DNA of 64,000 nucleotides, from NCBI RefSeq assembly GCF_019219825.1, contig NZ_JAHUXH010000019.1:62001-126000 (forward strand), given 5' to 3'. This document shows, piece by piece, positions 1-9,076 of this stretch. The position numbers were made by a program, and so were the translations under genes. The stretch is from Streptomyces sp. TRM70350. GTDB lineage: Bacteria; Actinomycetota; Actinomycetes; Streptomycetales; Streptomycetaceae. Under the pieces are notes generated by a model. That model made no database searches. It had not been told where the DNA came from and was given only the letters and a program-made list of their open reading frames with translations. Position 1 is the first letter of the stretch. Each line of letters starts with the position of its first letter.

Positions 1-1
1 G

Positions 2-844
2 ACGACGTACGGGGATGAACCTTTCACCTTCACGGAGTTCGCGTACTTCGCCGAGATGGCCCGCGCCGCCACCTCGGCCGCGCTCGCCCGCGGCTACGCC
101 CTCGTCATCCTGCCCGCGACCTCCCGCCACGACGTGTGGTCGAACGTCGCCCTCGATGGCACCGTTGTCATCGACCCCTCCGACCACGATCCGGTCGTCA
201 ACGAACTGGTCAGGCAGGGTTTACCGGTCGTCTCCGACGGCCGCCCGGCCGGCACGCTCCCGGTCACGGCCTGGGTCGACAACGATCACGAGGCCGCGGT
301 GCTCGGCATCCTCGACCACCTCGCCGAGGCCGGCGCCCGCCGGATCGGCCTGCTGACCGGGACCACGACCGACACCTACACACACCTGTCCACCACGGCG
401 TACCTGCACTGGTGCGAACGCGTCGGCCAGGACCCGGTCTACGAGGCGTACCCGGCGCACGATCCCTGCGCGGGCGCCGTCGCCGCCGACCGGCTGCTCG
501 CCCGGCCCGACCGGCCGGACGCCGTCTACGGCCTGTTCGACCCGAACGGCACCGACCTGCTCGCCGCCGCCCGTCGCTACGGACTGCGCGTACCGGACGA
601 TCTGCTGCTGGTCTGCTGCAGCGAGTCCACCGTGTACGCCAACACCGAGCCGCCCATCACCACGCTCTCCCTGAAGCCGCGCCGGATCGGCACGGCCGCG
701 GTCCAGCTGCTCATCGACGCCATCGAGGGCGTCGAGTCGGACCGGCCGGTCGAGCAGGTCATACCGACCGAGCTGATCGTGCGCACCTCGTCGCAGCGGC
801 GCTCGCCACGCACCACGGTCAGCCCACCGCGGACGCCCGGCTAG
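2..844 (+). CDS. LacI/GalR-family transcriptional regulator, 5'-truncated by window edge
   Basis: The frame is open from base 2, so the N-terminal helix-turn-helix lies outside the window and only the ligand-binding and dimerisation domain is seen. The periplasmic-binding-protein-like fold is supported by the segment on clearing hinge dyads (GILDHLAEAGARRIGLLTG), the partner-lobe segment (RPDAVYGLFDPNGTDLL) and the typical C-terminal run ITTLSLKPRRIGTAAVQLL. Such proteins normally repress sugar-use genes until an effector binds, but the effector cannot be told from sequence. Codon 221-223 is TTA (Leu), the rare codon read by the bldA tRNA in Streptomyces, which suggests translation limited to later growth. 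Family call is firm; target unknown. Confidence 0.85.
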   Translation, partial: TTYGDEPFTFTEFAYFAEMARAATSAALARGYALVILPATSRHDVWSNVALDGTVVIDPSDHDPVVNELVRQGLPVVSDGRPAGTLPVTAWVDNDHEAAVLGILDHLAEAGARRIGLLTGTTTDTYTHLSTTAYLHWCERVGQDPVYEAYPAHDPCAGAVAADRLLARPDRPDAVYGLFDPNGTDLLAAARRYGLRVPDDLLLVCCSESTVYANTEPPITTLSLKPRRIGTAAVQLLIDAIEGVESDRPVEQVIPTELIVRTSSQRRSPRTTVSPPRTPG

Positions 845-863
845 GGCCGGTCGTTCGCATCAG

Positions 864-896
864 GTCGGCTGAGGGAAACTGCGCCATTCAGCCGAC
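864..896 (+). terminator. Inverted repeat after the LacI-type gene, possible terminator
   Basis: Perfect 9-bp arms GTCGGCTGA (864-872) and TCAGCCGAC (888-896) enclose a 15-nt loop, 20 bp after the regulator stop. There is no T-tract, as is usual in Streptomyces. It could instead be an operator. Confidence 0.4.
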
Positions 897-1010
897 CCGA
901 GCGGGGGCGATGTCGGCTGGGGGTCCCCTGCTCGAAGAGCTGGGGGGAGCCCGTGCCAGGCCCCGCGACACCGGCATGATCCCAACGACCGGCGGGGCTG
1001 AAGCACGCCA

Positions 1011-1109
1011 CAGGGGTGGCGCGGCGCGGTCGACGGACCGGTGAAAGCCCGACCCAATCGGGGCGAAAGCCGCGGTGAACCGGAGTCCAGTTCCGATTCA
1101 CCACCCCTG
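1011..1109 (+). other. Structured intergenic element of unknown class
   Basis: Outer arms CAGGGGTGG (1011-1019) and CCACCCCTG (1101-1109) are perfectly complementary. Inside are a short hairpin (1047-1052 with 1058-1063) and a 12-bp near-perfect hairpin (1074-1084 with 1091-1102). The motif GAAAGCC occurs twice, flanking the short hairpin. It lies about 110 bp before the phosphoesterase start. A TATGAT-like -10 at 1138-1143 lies downstream of it, so it may not be in that gene's leader. It does not match the riboswitch classes I know. Confidence 0.35.
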
Positions 1110-1219
1110 GGTCATCACATGGCGCGATCCGCATTCCTATGATGGGCCCACGACACCGCGGGCCGCTGCGACCAGGCAGTCCGATGCGGTGCAGATGCGG
1201 CGCGATGGTGGAGGGGTCG

Positions 1220-2308
1220 ATGACTCAGGGGGCCGGTCAGGGACCCGAGGTGGAGCGGACGGCGACGCTGCGCGACTTCCGGGTGCCCGCTTACGTCCAC
1301 GAGACCGGCCCGTACGTCCACAGCGCGCACCCCGGCGAGGTCGCAAGCCCCGTCGCCGAGCCGGTGGACTACCCGGAGGAGTACACGCCCACGGAGCGCG
1401 ACCTGCCCGTCATCAACCGGGGTGACACGGTTCAGGTGAGCGTCGATCCGCTGGCCGTCCCGGCCGCACAGCCGCAGTCCACCACCGGCCCCGGGCCCCT
1501 GTACGTCGTGGGCGACGTGCACGGCTATCTCGACGAGCTGGTGGCCGCGCTGCAGGAGAAGGGCCTCATCGACGCCGCAGGCCAGTGGTGCGCAGGGACC
1601 GCACGGCTGTGGTTCCTGGGCGACTTCACCGACCGCGGTCCGGACGGCATCGGCGTCATCGACCTCGTGATGCGGCTGTCCGCCGAGGCCGCCGCGGCCG
1701 GCGGCTACTGCAAGGCCCTGATGGGCAATCACGAACTGCTGCTGCTCGGCGCCAAGCGGTTCGGCGACACACCCGTCAACTCCGGCGCGGGCACCGCCAC
1801 CTTCCAGGCGGCCTGGCTGCTCAACGGCGGGCAGAAGACCGACATGGACCGGCTCCAGGACCACCATCTGCAGTGGATGGCCCGCCTCGACGCGCTCGTC
1901 GAGATCGACGGCCATCTGCTCGTCCACTCCGACACCACCGCCTATCTCGACTACGGCGACTCCATCGAGGCCGTCAACGACAACGTCCGCGAGGCCCTCA
2001 CCCGCAACGACGCGGACGAGGTCTGGGACCTGTTCCGCAAGTTCACCAAGCGCTTCTCCTTCCGCGACGAGGGCGGCGCCGACGCCGTACGCTCACTGCT
2101 CGATACGTACGGCGGCACCCGCATCGTTCACGGCCACAGCCCCATTCCCTATCTGCTCGGCGAGGTCGGCTCCGAGGACGGCGAGGACGGCACCGGCCCG
2201 GCGGTCGAGGGACCGCACGTCTACGCCGACGGCCTCGCCATCGCCATGGACGGCGGGGTGACCATGGCCGGAAAGCTGCTGGTCCAACAACTTCCCCTGG
2301 GTATCTGA
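1220..2308 (+). CDS. Calcineurin-like (PPP-type) metallophosphoesterase
   Basis: A 362-residue protein with the ordered PPP phosphatase motifs: GDVHG near residue 98, GDFTDRGPDG near 135, GNHE near 170 and a C-terminal GHSP near 304. These residues bind two metal ions and catalyse phosphomonoester or phosphoprotein hydrolysis. The first 95 residues are a poorly conserved acidic/proline-rich leader with no signal peptide, so it is cytoplasmic. ATG 1220 is chosen because GGAGGGG (1210-1216) lies just before it; the frame is open to ATG 1139 and 1205. Closest known types are bacterial PrpA-like Ser/Thr or Ap4A phosphatases; the substrate is not determined here. Confidence 0.8.
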   Translation: MTQGAGQGPEVERTATLRDFRVPAYVHETGPYVHSAHPGEVASPVAEPVDYPEEYTPTERDLPVINRGDTVQVSVDPLAVPAAQPQSTTGPGPLYVVGDVHGYLDELVAALQEKGLIDAAGQWCAGTARLWFLGDFTDRGPDGIGVIDLVMRLSAEAAAAGGYCKALMGNHELLLLGAKRFGDTPVNSGAGTATFQAAWLLNGGQKTDMDRLQDHHLQWMARLDALVEIDGHLLVHSDTTAYLDYGDSIEAVNDNVREALTRNDADEVWDLFRKFTKRFSFRDEGGADAVRSLLDTYGGTRIVHGHSPIPYLLGEVGSEDGEDGTGPAVEGPHVYADGLAIAMDGGVTMAGKLLVQQLPLGI

Positions 2309-2501
2309 GCGTTCCCGGGGCAGGCGTACCCCGACGGCGGACCGGCGCACGACGGCGCGGGCCAAGGGCCAATTTCTTCAAATCCCCTGTCACGGCGCAC
2401 CGTCACCGCTCTACCATCGCCTTATCCGTAGCAGGCTCCCCTCCGTTTCTGCCCGACGGCTCGTCAGCGTGCGAGCCCCAAGCCCTACGGAGCATCGGGG
2501 G

Positions 2502-3368
2502 ATGCACATGAACAGCGTTCCGCAGCACCTGTTGAGCGAGGACCGCCAGGAATACGAGCGGCTCCTCGATGAGGTGCTGCGCTCCGCACACCACCGACCG
2601 GAACTGGCCGCTGTGGGACAGCGGCTCAACCCCGAACAGCTGCGCACCATGGCGCTCAACGCCACCGCACTCATCACGGCGGCCGCGGCGACCGAGTACC
2701 AGCACTACGTGAAGGTCCGCGAGGAACTGCGCCGCCCGGCGCCGTCCACCCCGTCGACCGCCCGCGAATCCGGCTCCACCGAGCCGGGCACGGGCGCCGT
2801 GGGGCTCGCCACCACCATGGGAGAGGCCGCCGCCGAGACCGTCGGCGCGGGCGCCGTCGCCATCATCGCGGTCCTGGCCCCCGTCCTGGCCGGAACGGCC
2901 GCGGCCATCTTCCTGCTCGTCGGCTACACCCTGAAGATGCTCGACCCCCAGCCGGGCATCGCCCAGACCATGATCACCACCGGGTGGGTGTTCGGCGCCG
3001 TGGCCGCGGTCGCGATCCTGCTCGCCGCCGTCGGGCTGCTGCTCACCGCACTGCGCAACCGGCCCTCGCGCGAAGCCGGACCGTACGGCGAACTCAGCGG
3101 CGAGGTGGCCAGGGCCAGGGAGGTCTGGCGCCAGGCCCTGCTGGAGAACGGCATCCTGCCGTTCCTCCGGGAGGCGCTCACCGCCCCAGGTCCGACCGCA
3201 CTGCACCGTACGGCTCCGACGATCCCGACCAGTCGCATCCCGCACCTGGGCTACGACCGCCCGGGCTTCACCAGCCCCGGTGACGGCCCGTCGGGTGCGC
3301 GCCCGAGCTTCACCAGCCCGGACTACAGCAGCCCGGACTTCGGAGGCCCGGACCACAAGCCGGAATGA
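2502..3368 (+). CDS. Two-TM membrane protein with Ser/Pro-repeat tail, unknown function
   Basis: A 288-residue protein with no enzyme motif I can recognise. A soluble N-terminal part (about 1-110, helical, rich in His/Gln/Glu) is followed by two hydrophobic helices at roughly 125-150 and 165-190. A basic/amphipathic stretch comes next, then a disordered tail with repeats of the type FTSPG/FTSPD/YSSPD/FGGPD. Start candidates are ATG 2502 and ATG 2508, both after a GGGGG run; an upstream GTG at 2469 is less likely. It stands alone between two transcription units. Likely an integral membrane protein of Streptomyces; function unknown. Confidence 0.7.
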   Translation: MHMNSVPQHLLSEDRQEYERLLDEVLRSAHHRPELAAVGQRLNPEQLRTMALNATALITAAAATEYQHYVKVREELRRPAPSTPSTARESGSTEPGTGAVGLATTMGEAAAETVGAGAVAIIAVLAPVLAGTAAAIFLLVGYTLKMLDPQPGIAQTMITTGWVFGAVAAVAILLAAVGLLLTALRNRPSREAGPYGELSGEVARAREVWRQALLENGILPFLREALTAPGPTALHRTAPTIPTSRIPHLGYDRPGFTSPGDGPSGARPSFTSPDYSSPDFGGPDHKPE

Positions 3369-3638
3369 CCTGCGGCTTGCGCCCCCGTCCGGGGTGCGCA
3401 AGCCGTCGATCCGGTGGTGTCGGTGCGCTGCCGTGTGCGGGCTGGTCCGGGACGACGACGGTCGCGCGGCCGTGGCGACGCGGCCTTCGCGACCCCGTCG
3501 GGTTGTTTCGGCTCAGTCCGCGATCGGCAGGTCGCGAGGTCGGTGACCTGGAGGTTGCCCCGCGGGGCGGTCAGGACCAGGTCCCTGTCGGTGCCGAGCG
3601 ATCAACCACCTTCTGAGCCCTCGGTTGCGCCGAGCGCT
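3369..3638. other. Intergenic stretch between convergent genes, no feature seen
   Basis: This stretch separates the convergent ends of the two-TM protein gene and the alpha/beta hydrolase gene. Open frames here lack ribosome sites and recognisable content. No strong hairpin was found. Confidence 0.3.
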
Positions 3639-4628
3639 TTACTGTCCCTCCGACAGACGCGATGCCGCGGCGTTCCTACGTCGACGCATCACCGTGACGA
3701 GAGCAGCCCCCAGCGTTGTCGTGCCCGCGGCCAGGCCGACCAGCGTCCAGGTGTGGTCGCGACCGGTGGCCGCGAGGCTCGGCGAGGACGGCGAGGCGAC
3801 GCCTGCGGCTCGCTGGATGAGACGGGTGAGTTCTTCGGGGTGTGAGACAGGTGCGGCGTGCGAGGACGGCACCTCGACGGAGACGGCGTTGGCCCTCTTG
3901 GCCATCCAGCGCTGCGCCGCGGCCGGAATGTTCTTGTCGTCACTCGCGATCAGGTCGAACGACGGGATGGTTTTCCATGCCTCGCCGGTTGCTTTGTCCG
4001 TGAGGGCGGTGTCGACCACCGGACGCTGGGTGGCGGCCATGACGGCGGCCTTCGACGACGGGACGTCGGCGGCGAACTGTTTGTGGAACATGTCCTGCTT
4101 GATATACAGGTCCGATCCGGTGCCGCCGCCGGGGAGCGGGCAGGGCACCCTGCTCAGGGCCTGTCCCAAGGTGCTGCCGGGGAACTTCGCGGCGAGTTCG
4201 CCCGCGCTCTCACCCTTCGCGGGGAGGAAGCCGGCAGCGAACACCAGCGCCTTCACGTTGGGGTTGCCGAGGGCCGCCTCGTTGATGACCGAACCGCCGT
4301 AGGAGTGACCGACGAGGACGATCGGGCCCTTGATGCTGCGCAGCACGCTCGCGATGTAGGAACCGTCGTGCTGCAGTCCCCTGAGTGGGTTGGCCGGAGC
4401 GATGACCGGAAGCCCGGCGGCGCGCAGGCGCTCGGCCACCCCGCTCCAGGCGGACGTGTCGGCGAACGCGCCGTGCACGAGGACAACGGTGGGCTTGTCG
4501 CCGGTCCGGGGTGCCGTGCCGTCAGCGAAGGCTGGTGACACCGCCGTACCGCACGTCGCGGTGAACGCCGCGAGCAAGCCCATGCCGCGTATGAGACCGC
4601 CAGGGATCGTGGAAAGGGATGCGCTCAT
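3639..4628 (-). CDS. Secreted alpha/beta hydrolase with LAxTG-type sortase anchor
   Basis: A 329-residue precursor. A signal peptide (GLLAAFTATCGTAVSPAFA) is followed by an alpha/beta hydrolase fold with VVLVHGAFADTSAW (oxyanion region), nucleophile elbow GHSYGG near residue 110, and late Asp/His candidates (DLIASDDK; SSHAAPVSHPEE). It resembles the EstC / hydroxynitrile-lyase-like esterase branch. The C-terminus has LAATG near residue 283, a hydrophobic span, then RRRR, the layout of a class E sortase substrate (LAxTG) in Streptomyces. ATG 4628 is chosen because GGAAGG lies 7 nt upstream; the in-frame ATG 4649 has its GGAG too close. Ester or amide substrate unknown. Confidence 0.82.
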   Translation of the reverse strand: MSASLSTIPGGLIRGMGLLAAFTATCGTAVSPAFADGTAPRTGDKPTVVLVHGAFADTSAWSGVAERLRAAGLPVIAPANPLRGLQHDGSYIASVLRSIKGPIVLVGHSYGGSVINEAALGNPNVKALVFAAGFLPAKGESAGELAAKFPGSTLGQALSRVPCPLPGGGTGSDLYIKQDMFHKQFAADVPSSKAAVMAATQRPVVDTALTDKATGEAWKTIPSFDLIASDDKNIPAAAQRWMAKRANAVSVEVPSSHAAPVSHPEELTRLIQRAAGVASPSSPSLAATGRDHTWTLVGLAAGTTTLGAALVTVMRRRRNAAASRLSEGQ

Positions 4629-5319
4629 CTCCGTGCCTTCCGTTGACATCTCCGGCTTTCGATCGTCGGAGTGCCATGGCGAACGGGCACTTCGGGAAGT
4701 GCAATCAGGTGACAGAGGGGCTGCCGGGTTTCTCAAGCCGTTCCAGGGCCTCGGTCGTTGCGGTGAAGGCCGAGCGCACCGTCAGGCCGGGCAGGTGCGG
4801 GTGTCCACTCTGCGCGTTCCGTGGTCAGGGCTCAGGCAGCCGTACGGCTGTCGGTTGCGCGTCCGCCGCGCTTGTCACGGCGTGGTGCGCCGGGGGCGCG
4901 GTCTTCCGCAGCCGGGTGCCGCGGCGTACCCCTGGTCTTGTGCTTGACGTCCTGCCGAGGTGCTGGGACGCGGCCTGGCCGGCGTACCGGCCTGGCCGAA
5001 GAGGCCCACATGGTGGCCTGTGCCCGGAAGGTCGCCACAAGGGACGACGAGGCCCGTCCCAGCCGCGATGATGGAGCACGCGATACCGGCCACCGTCTCC
5101 CGCCGACGAGGGCACGAAGCCTGCCACGTGGACCGCTGCAGGGCCTGACGGATGCGATCACCACCTGGGCGGGAGAAGCTGTTGTGATATCGCGCCTACC
5201 GCTGCCGCGCCTGTTCATCCGAAGCATCTGAGGCCGCCCCCGTACCGGGGCCCAGCCGGGCACGCTTCCTCGGCGTTCTTCCCGCTCATCAGCCATCCCG
5301 AGATCGCAAGGAGATCGTC
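4629..5319. other. Long divergent intergenic region, no supported gene
   Basis: About 690 bp between two divergently transcribed alpha/beta hydrolase genes. Short open frames exist on both strands, but none has a ribosome site and a recognisable product. It may be decayed sequence. Promoters for both hydrolases must lie at its ends; no clear -35/-10 pair was identified. Confidence 0.3.
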
Positions 5320-6294
5320 ATGACCGTCCGGTCCGGCGGCACCCTCGTTCTGGAACCCGCCGCGCAGCAGATCGCCGACGCCACCTCGCAACCGCCGTTC
5401 CTGTACGAGATCGGTCCGGAGAAGGCCCGCAAGGTCCTCGACGACATCCAGGCGGAACCGATCGAGAAGCTCCCCGTCGACTCGGAGTGGATCACCGTTC
5501 CCGCGCAGGTCGGTGACGTCCGCGTCCGCATCGTCCGCCCGCAGGACGCCGCGTCTGCCCTCCCCGTCGTGCTCTACATGCACGGCGGAGGCTGGATCCT
5601 CGGCAACGCCGACACCCACGACCGGCTGGTGCGCGAACTGGCGAACGGGGCCCGGGCCGCGATCGTGTTCGTCGAGTACGCCCGCTCGCCCGAGGCGCAC
5701 TACCCCGTGGCGATCGAGCAGGGCTACGCCGTCGCACAGTGGGTCATGCGCGAAGGCGCCGAGCACGGTCTCGACCCGGCCCGCATGGCGGTGGCGGGCG
5801 ACTCGGTCGGCGGCAACATGACCGCCGCACTGACACTGATGGCCAAGGAACGCGGCGACGTTCGCTTCGTCCAGCAGTCCATGTACTACCCGGTCACCAA
5901 TGCCGACATGGACACCAAGTCCTACTCCGACTTCGCCACGGGCTACTTCCTCACCGCCAAGGCCATGGAGTGGTTCTGGGACGCCTACGCGCCGGACCGG
6001 GCGCAGCGCAACGAGATCACCGCCTCTCCCCTGAAGGCGGACCTCGACCAGCTCTCCGGGCTGCCGCCCGCCTTCGTCATCGTCGACGAGGCCGACGTCC
6101 TGCGCGACGAGGGCGAGGCCTACGCCGCCAAGCTCCGCGCCGCGGGCGTTGACGTCACCACCGTCCGCTACGACGGCATCACGCACGACTTCATGATGCT
6201 CAACCCGCTCAGCGACACCCACGCCACGCGCGCGGCCGTCGCCCAGGCCATCGCCGTCCTCAGCGACGCCCTGGGAACGAGCGAGGAAGCGTAG
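5320..6294 (+). CDS. Alpha/beta hydrolase of the HSL (hormone-sensitive-lipase) family
   Basis: A 324-residue cytoplasmic esterase/lipase. It has the HSL oxyanion motif HGGGW near residue 88, the nucleophile elbow GDSVGGN near 160, the acid in DEADVLRDEGE near 255 and the catalytic His in THDF near 288. These give a complete Ser-Asp-His triad. The family hydrolyses short-chain acyl esters. The start ATG has a ribosome site (AAGGAG) 7 nt upstream. It is divergent from the anchored hydrolase and is followed by an oxidoreductase remnant. No signal peptide. Confidence 0.87.
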   Translation: MTVRSGGTLVLEPAAQQIADATSQPPFLYEIGPEKARKVLDDIQAEPIEKLPVDSEWITVPAQVGDVRVRIVRPQDAASALPVVLYMHGGGWILGNADTHDRLVRELANGARAAIVFVEYARSPEAHYPVAIEQGYAVAQWVMREGAEHGLDPARMAVAGDSVGGNMTAALTLMAKERGDVRFVQQSMYYPVTNADMDTKSYSDFATGYFLTAKAMEWFWDAYAPDRAQRNEITASPLKADLDQLSGLPPAFVIVDEADVLRDEGEAYAAKLRAAGVDVTTVRYDGITHDFMMLNPLSDTHATRAAVAQAIAVLSDALGTSEEA

Positions 6295-6583
6295 ACGCGC
6301 CGAAGTCGGCTTTGGGGTGACCGGGCGACGGACTGCCCGGGCACGATAGCCACTTGCGAGGACGACGGCCGGACACGGGGGGCGAGGGCCGACTCGCGCA
6401 GGCCACCGGGGATCCCGTCGTCGTAAGCCCCGGCCGGTCGCCCCAAGATCGCGGATCACGGCGGCACTGCACGAGGCGGGCGGCTTCGGGGCGTTCAGGA
6501 TCCCGGCCATGTGACACTGGGGATCCACCTTCGAGCGTCGCACTGAGCGGCGAAGCGGAAAAACCGCAGTTGGTGGATCTTCC
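6295..6583. other. Intergenic stretch, no gene seen
   Basis: No open frame here shows a family resemblance or a credible ribosome site. It leads into the oxidoreductase remnant and is probably decayed. Confidence 0.3.
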
Positions 6584-6806
6584 CAGATCGGCGCGGGCAC
6601 GGACACCGACTTACGCGTCGGTGACCGCGTGACGGCGGTCGTCATCCCCATCGGCCCCTCCGAGGCGGCTTACGCGCAGTACATCGTCCTGGACCCGAGG
6701 CAGGTCGGAGGAGCTCCGGCCGGAAGCAGCGATGCCGAAGCACCAACGCTGCCGATCAGCGGACGGCCTCCGCGTGGTGGCCGATGCCGCGCCCGCCGAC
6801 GACTAA
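6584..6806 (+). pseudogene. Remnant of an MDR-family (zinc-type alcohol dehydrogenase / quinone) oxidoreductase
   Basis: Two pieces of a medium-chain dehydrogenase are visible in different frames. The first (about 6584-6763) reads GTDTDLRVGDRV, TAVVIPIGPSEAAYAQYIVL and APAGSSDAEAPTLPISG, typical of the N-terminal GroES-like domain. The second (6768-6806) reads LRVVADAAPADD and then stops, typical of the extreme C-terminus. The Rossmann domain between them is missing and the start is lost, so this is an internally deleted, frameshifted pseudogene. Its stop codon abuts the hairpin element that follows. Confidence 0.6.
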
Positions 6807-6969
6807 GGGGTCCTTGCACTATGAGCGTCCGATCAGGTCGCGTGGTCTGGTGCCGTGCATCGCAAGGCGCCGGAGCGCCCTGGTAGCGGAGCTACCTGGG
6901 CGTTTCGGCAACGCGGCGAGGTGCGGCACCAGACCACGCGACCCGGGCGGGCATAGTGCAAGGACCCCT
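6806..6969. mobile_element. 164-bp MITE-like hairpin element with terminal inverted repeats
   Basis: Perfect 18-bp terminal inverted repeats beginning AGGGGTCC (6806-6823 and 6952-6969) enclose a second perfect 19-bp pair (6836-6854 and 6925-6943) and further inner complementarity around GGTAGC/GCTACC. Nearly the whole element can fold on itself. There is no coding capacity. No clean target duplication is visible (flanks ACTA and AAGT). A non-autonomous element or dispersed palindromic repeat is the best reading; a structured RNA is the alternative. Confidence 0.6.
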
Positions 6970-6973
6970 AAGT

Positions 6974-6999
6974 GGGGGCAGACCTTCGGGTCTGCCCCC
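6974..6999 (-). terminator. thiC terminator with UUCG-type tetraloop
   Basis: Arms GGGGGCAGACC (6974-6984) and GGTCTGCCCCC (6989-6999) are perfectly complementary around TTCG. It lies 8 nt past the thiC stop on the minus strand. This is a strong intrinsic terminator. Confidence 0.85.
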
Positions 7000-7007
7000 T
7001 CGCTATG

Positions 7008-8822
<1,815 letters not shown>

Positions 8823-8896
8823 AAGACCTATCTCCCTACGCCGGCATTACCCGGTAACAGGTTCGGCGGTCGACGCAGCGGTTTCCGTCTGCCGGA

Positions 8897-8910
8897 GTTT
8901 CATGGGAAAC
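8897..8910. other. Degenerate parS-like 14-mer inside the TPP riboswitch
   Basis: GTTTCATGGGAAAC differs at two central positions from GTTTCACGTGAAAC. It is partly complementary to the neighbouring copy at 8930, so it may simply be a riboswitch P3 arm. Confidence 0.3.
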
Positions 8911-8929
8911 ATCACTCTCAGCGAGTCAC

Positions 8930-8943
8930 GTTCCACGTGAAAC
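8930..8943. other. parS-like site with one mismatch, inside the TPP riboswitch
   Basis: GTTCCACGTGAAAC differs from the consensus at one base. It may bind ParB weakly. It lies in the extended P3 of the thiC riboswitch. Confidence 0.45.
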
Positions 8944-9076
8944 ATTGCGAAGACGGAGGTCAGCGCCCTCTCAGCCCGGTGCTCCGAGCTCCCGCGTGTA
9001 CAAAGGTGACCCCACGCTAGCGTCAATTCGGGCGCGGTGAACAGAGGGCCCCGGTCGTTCTTGCGATGATCGGTCG

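Larger units (their letters stand above)
8831..8998 (-). promoter_or_regulatory. TPP (thiamin pyrophosphate) riboswitch for thiC
   Basis: Read on the minus strand, the thi-box elements appear in order: CGGGCTGAGAGG (P2 and pyrimidine-sensor side, about 8968-8979), then CGCCGAACCTGTTACCGGGT and AATGCCGGCGTAGGGAG (P4/P5 and closing P1, 8831-8868). It ends 8 nt before the thiC ATG. The P3 arm is long: TCCGTCT and AGACGGA pair around about 65 nt that hold two parS-like 14-mers (8897-8910, 8930-8943). TPP binding is expected to lower thiC expression. Confidence 0.92.

Noticed and set aside
1011..1109. Known riboswitch (cobalamin, ydaO or glycine type) before the phosphoesterase
   Set aside because: The conserved boxes of these classes are not present.
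4875..5093. Minus-strand frame with AGIACSIIAAGTGLVVPCGD
   Set aside because: The beginning looks protein-like but no start or family could be supported and the rest is Pro/Arg-rich; possible decayed gene only.
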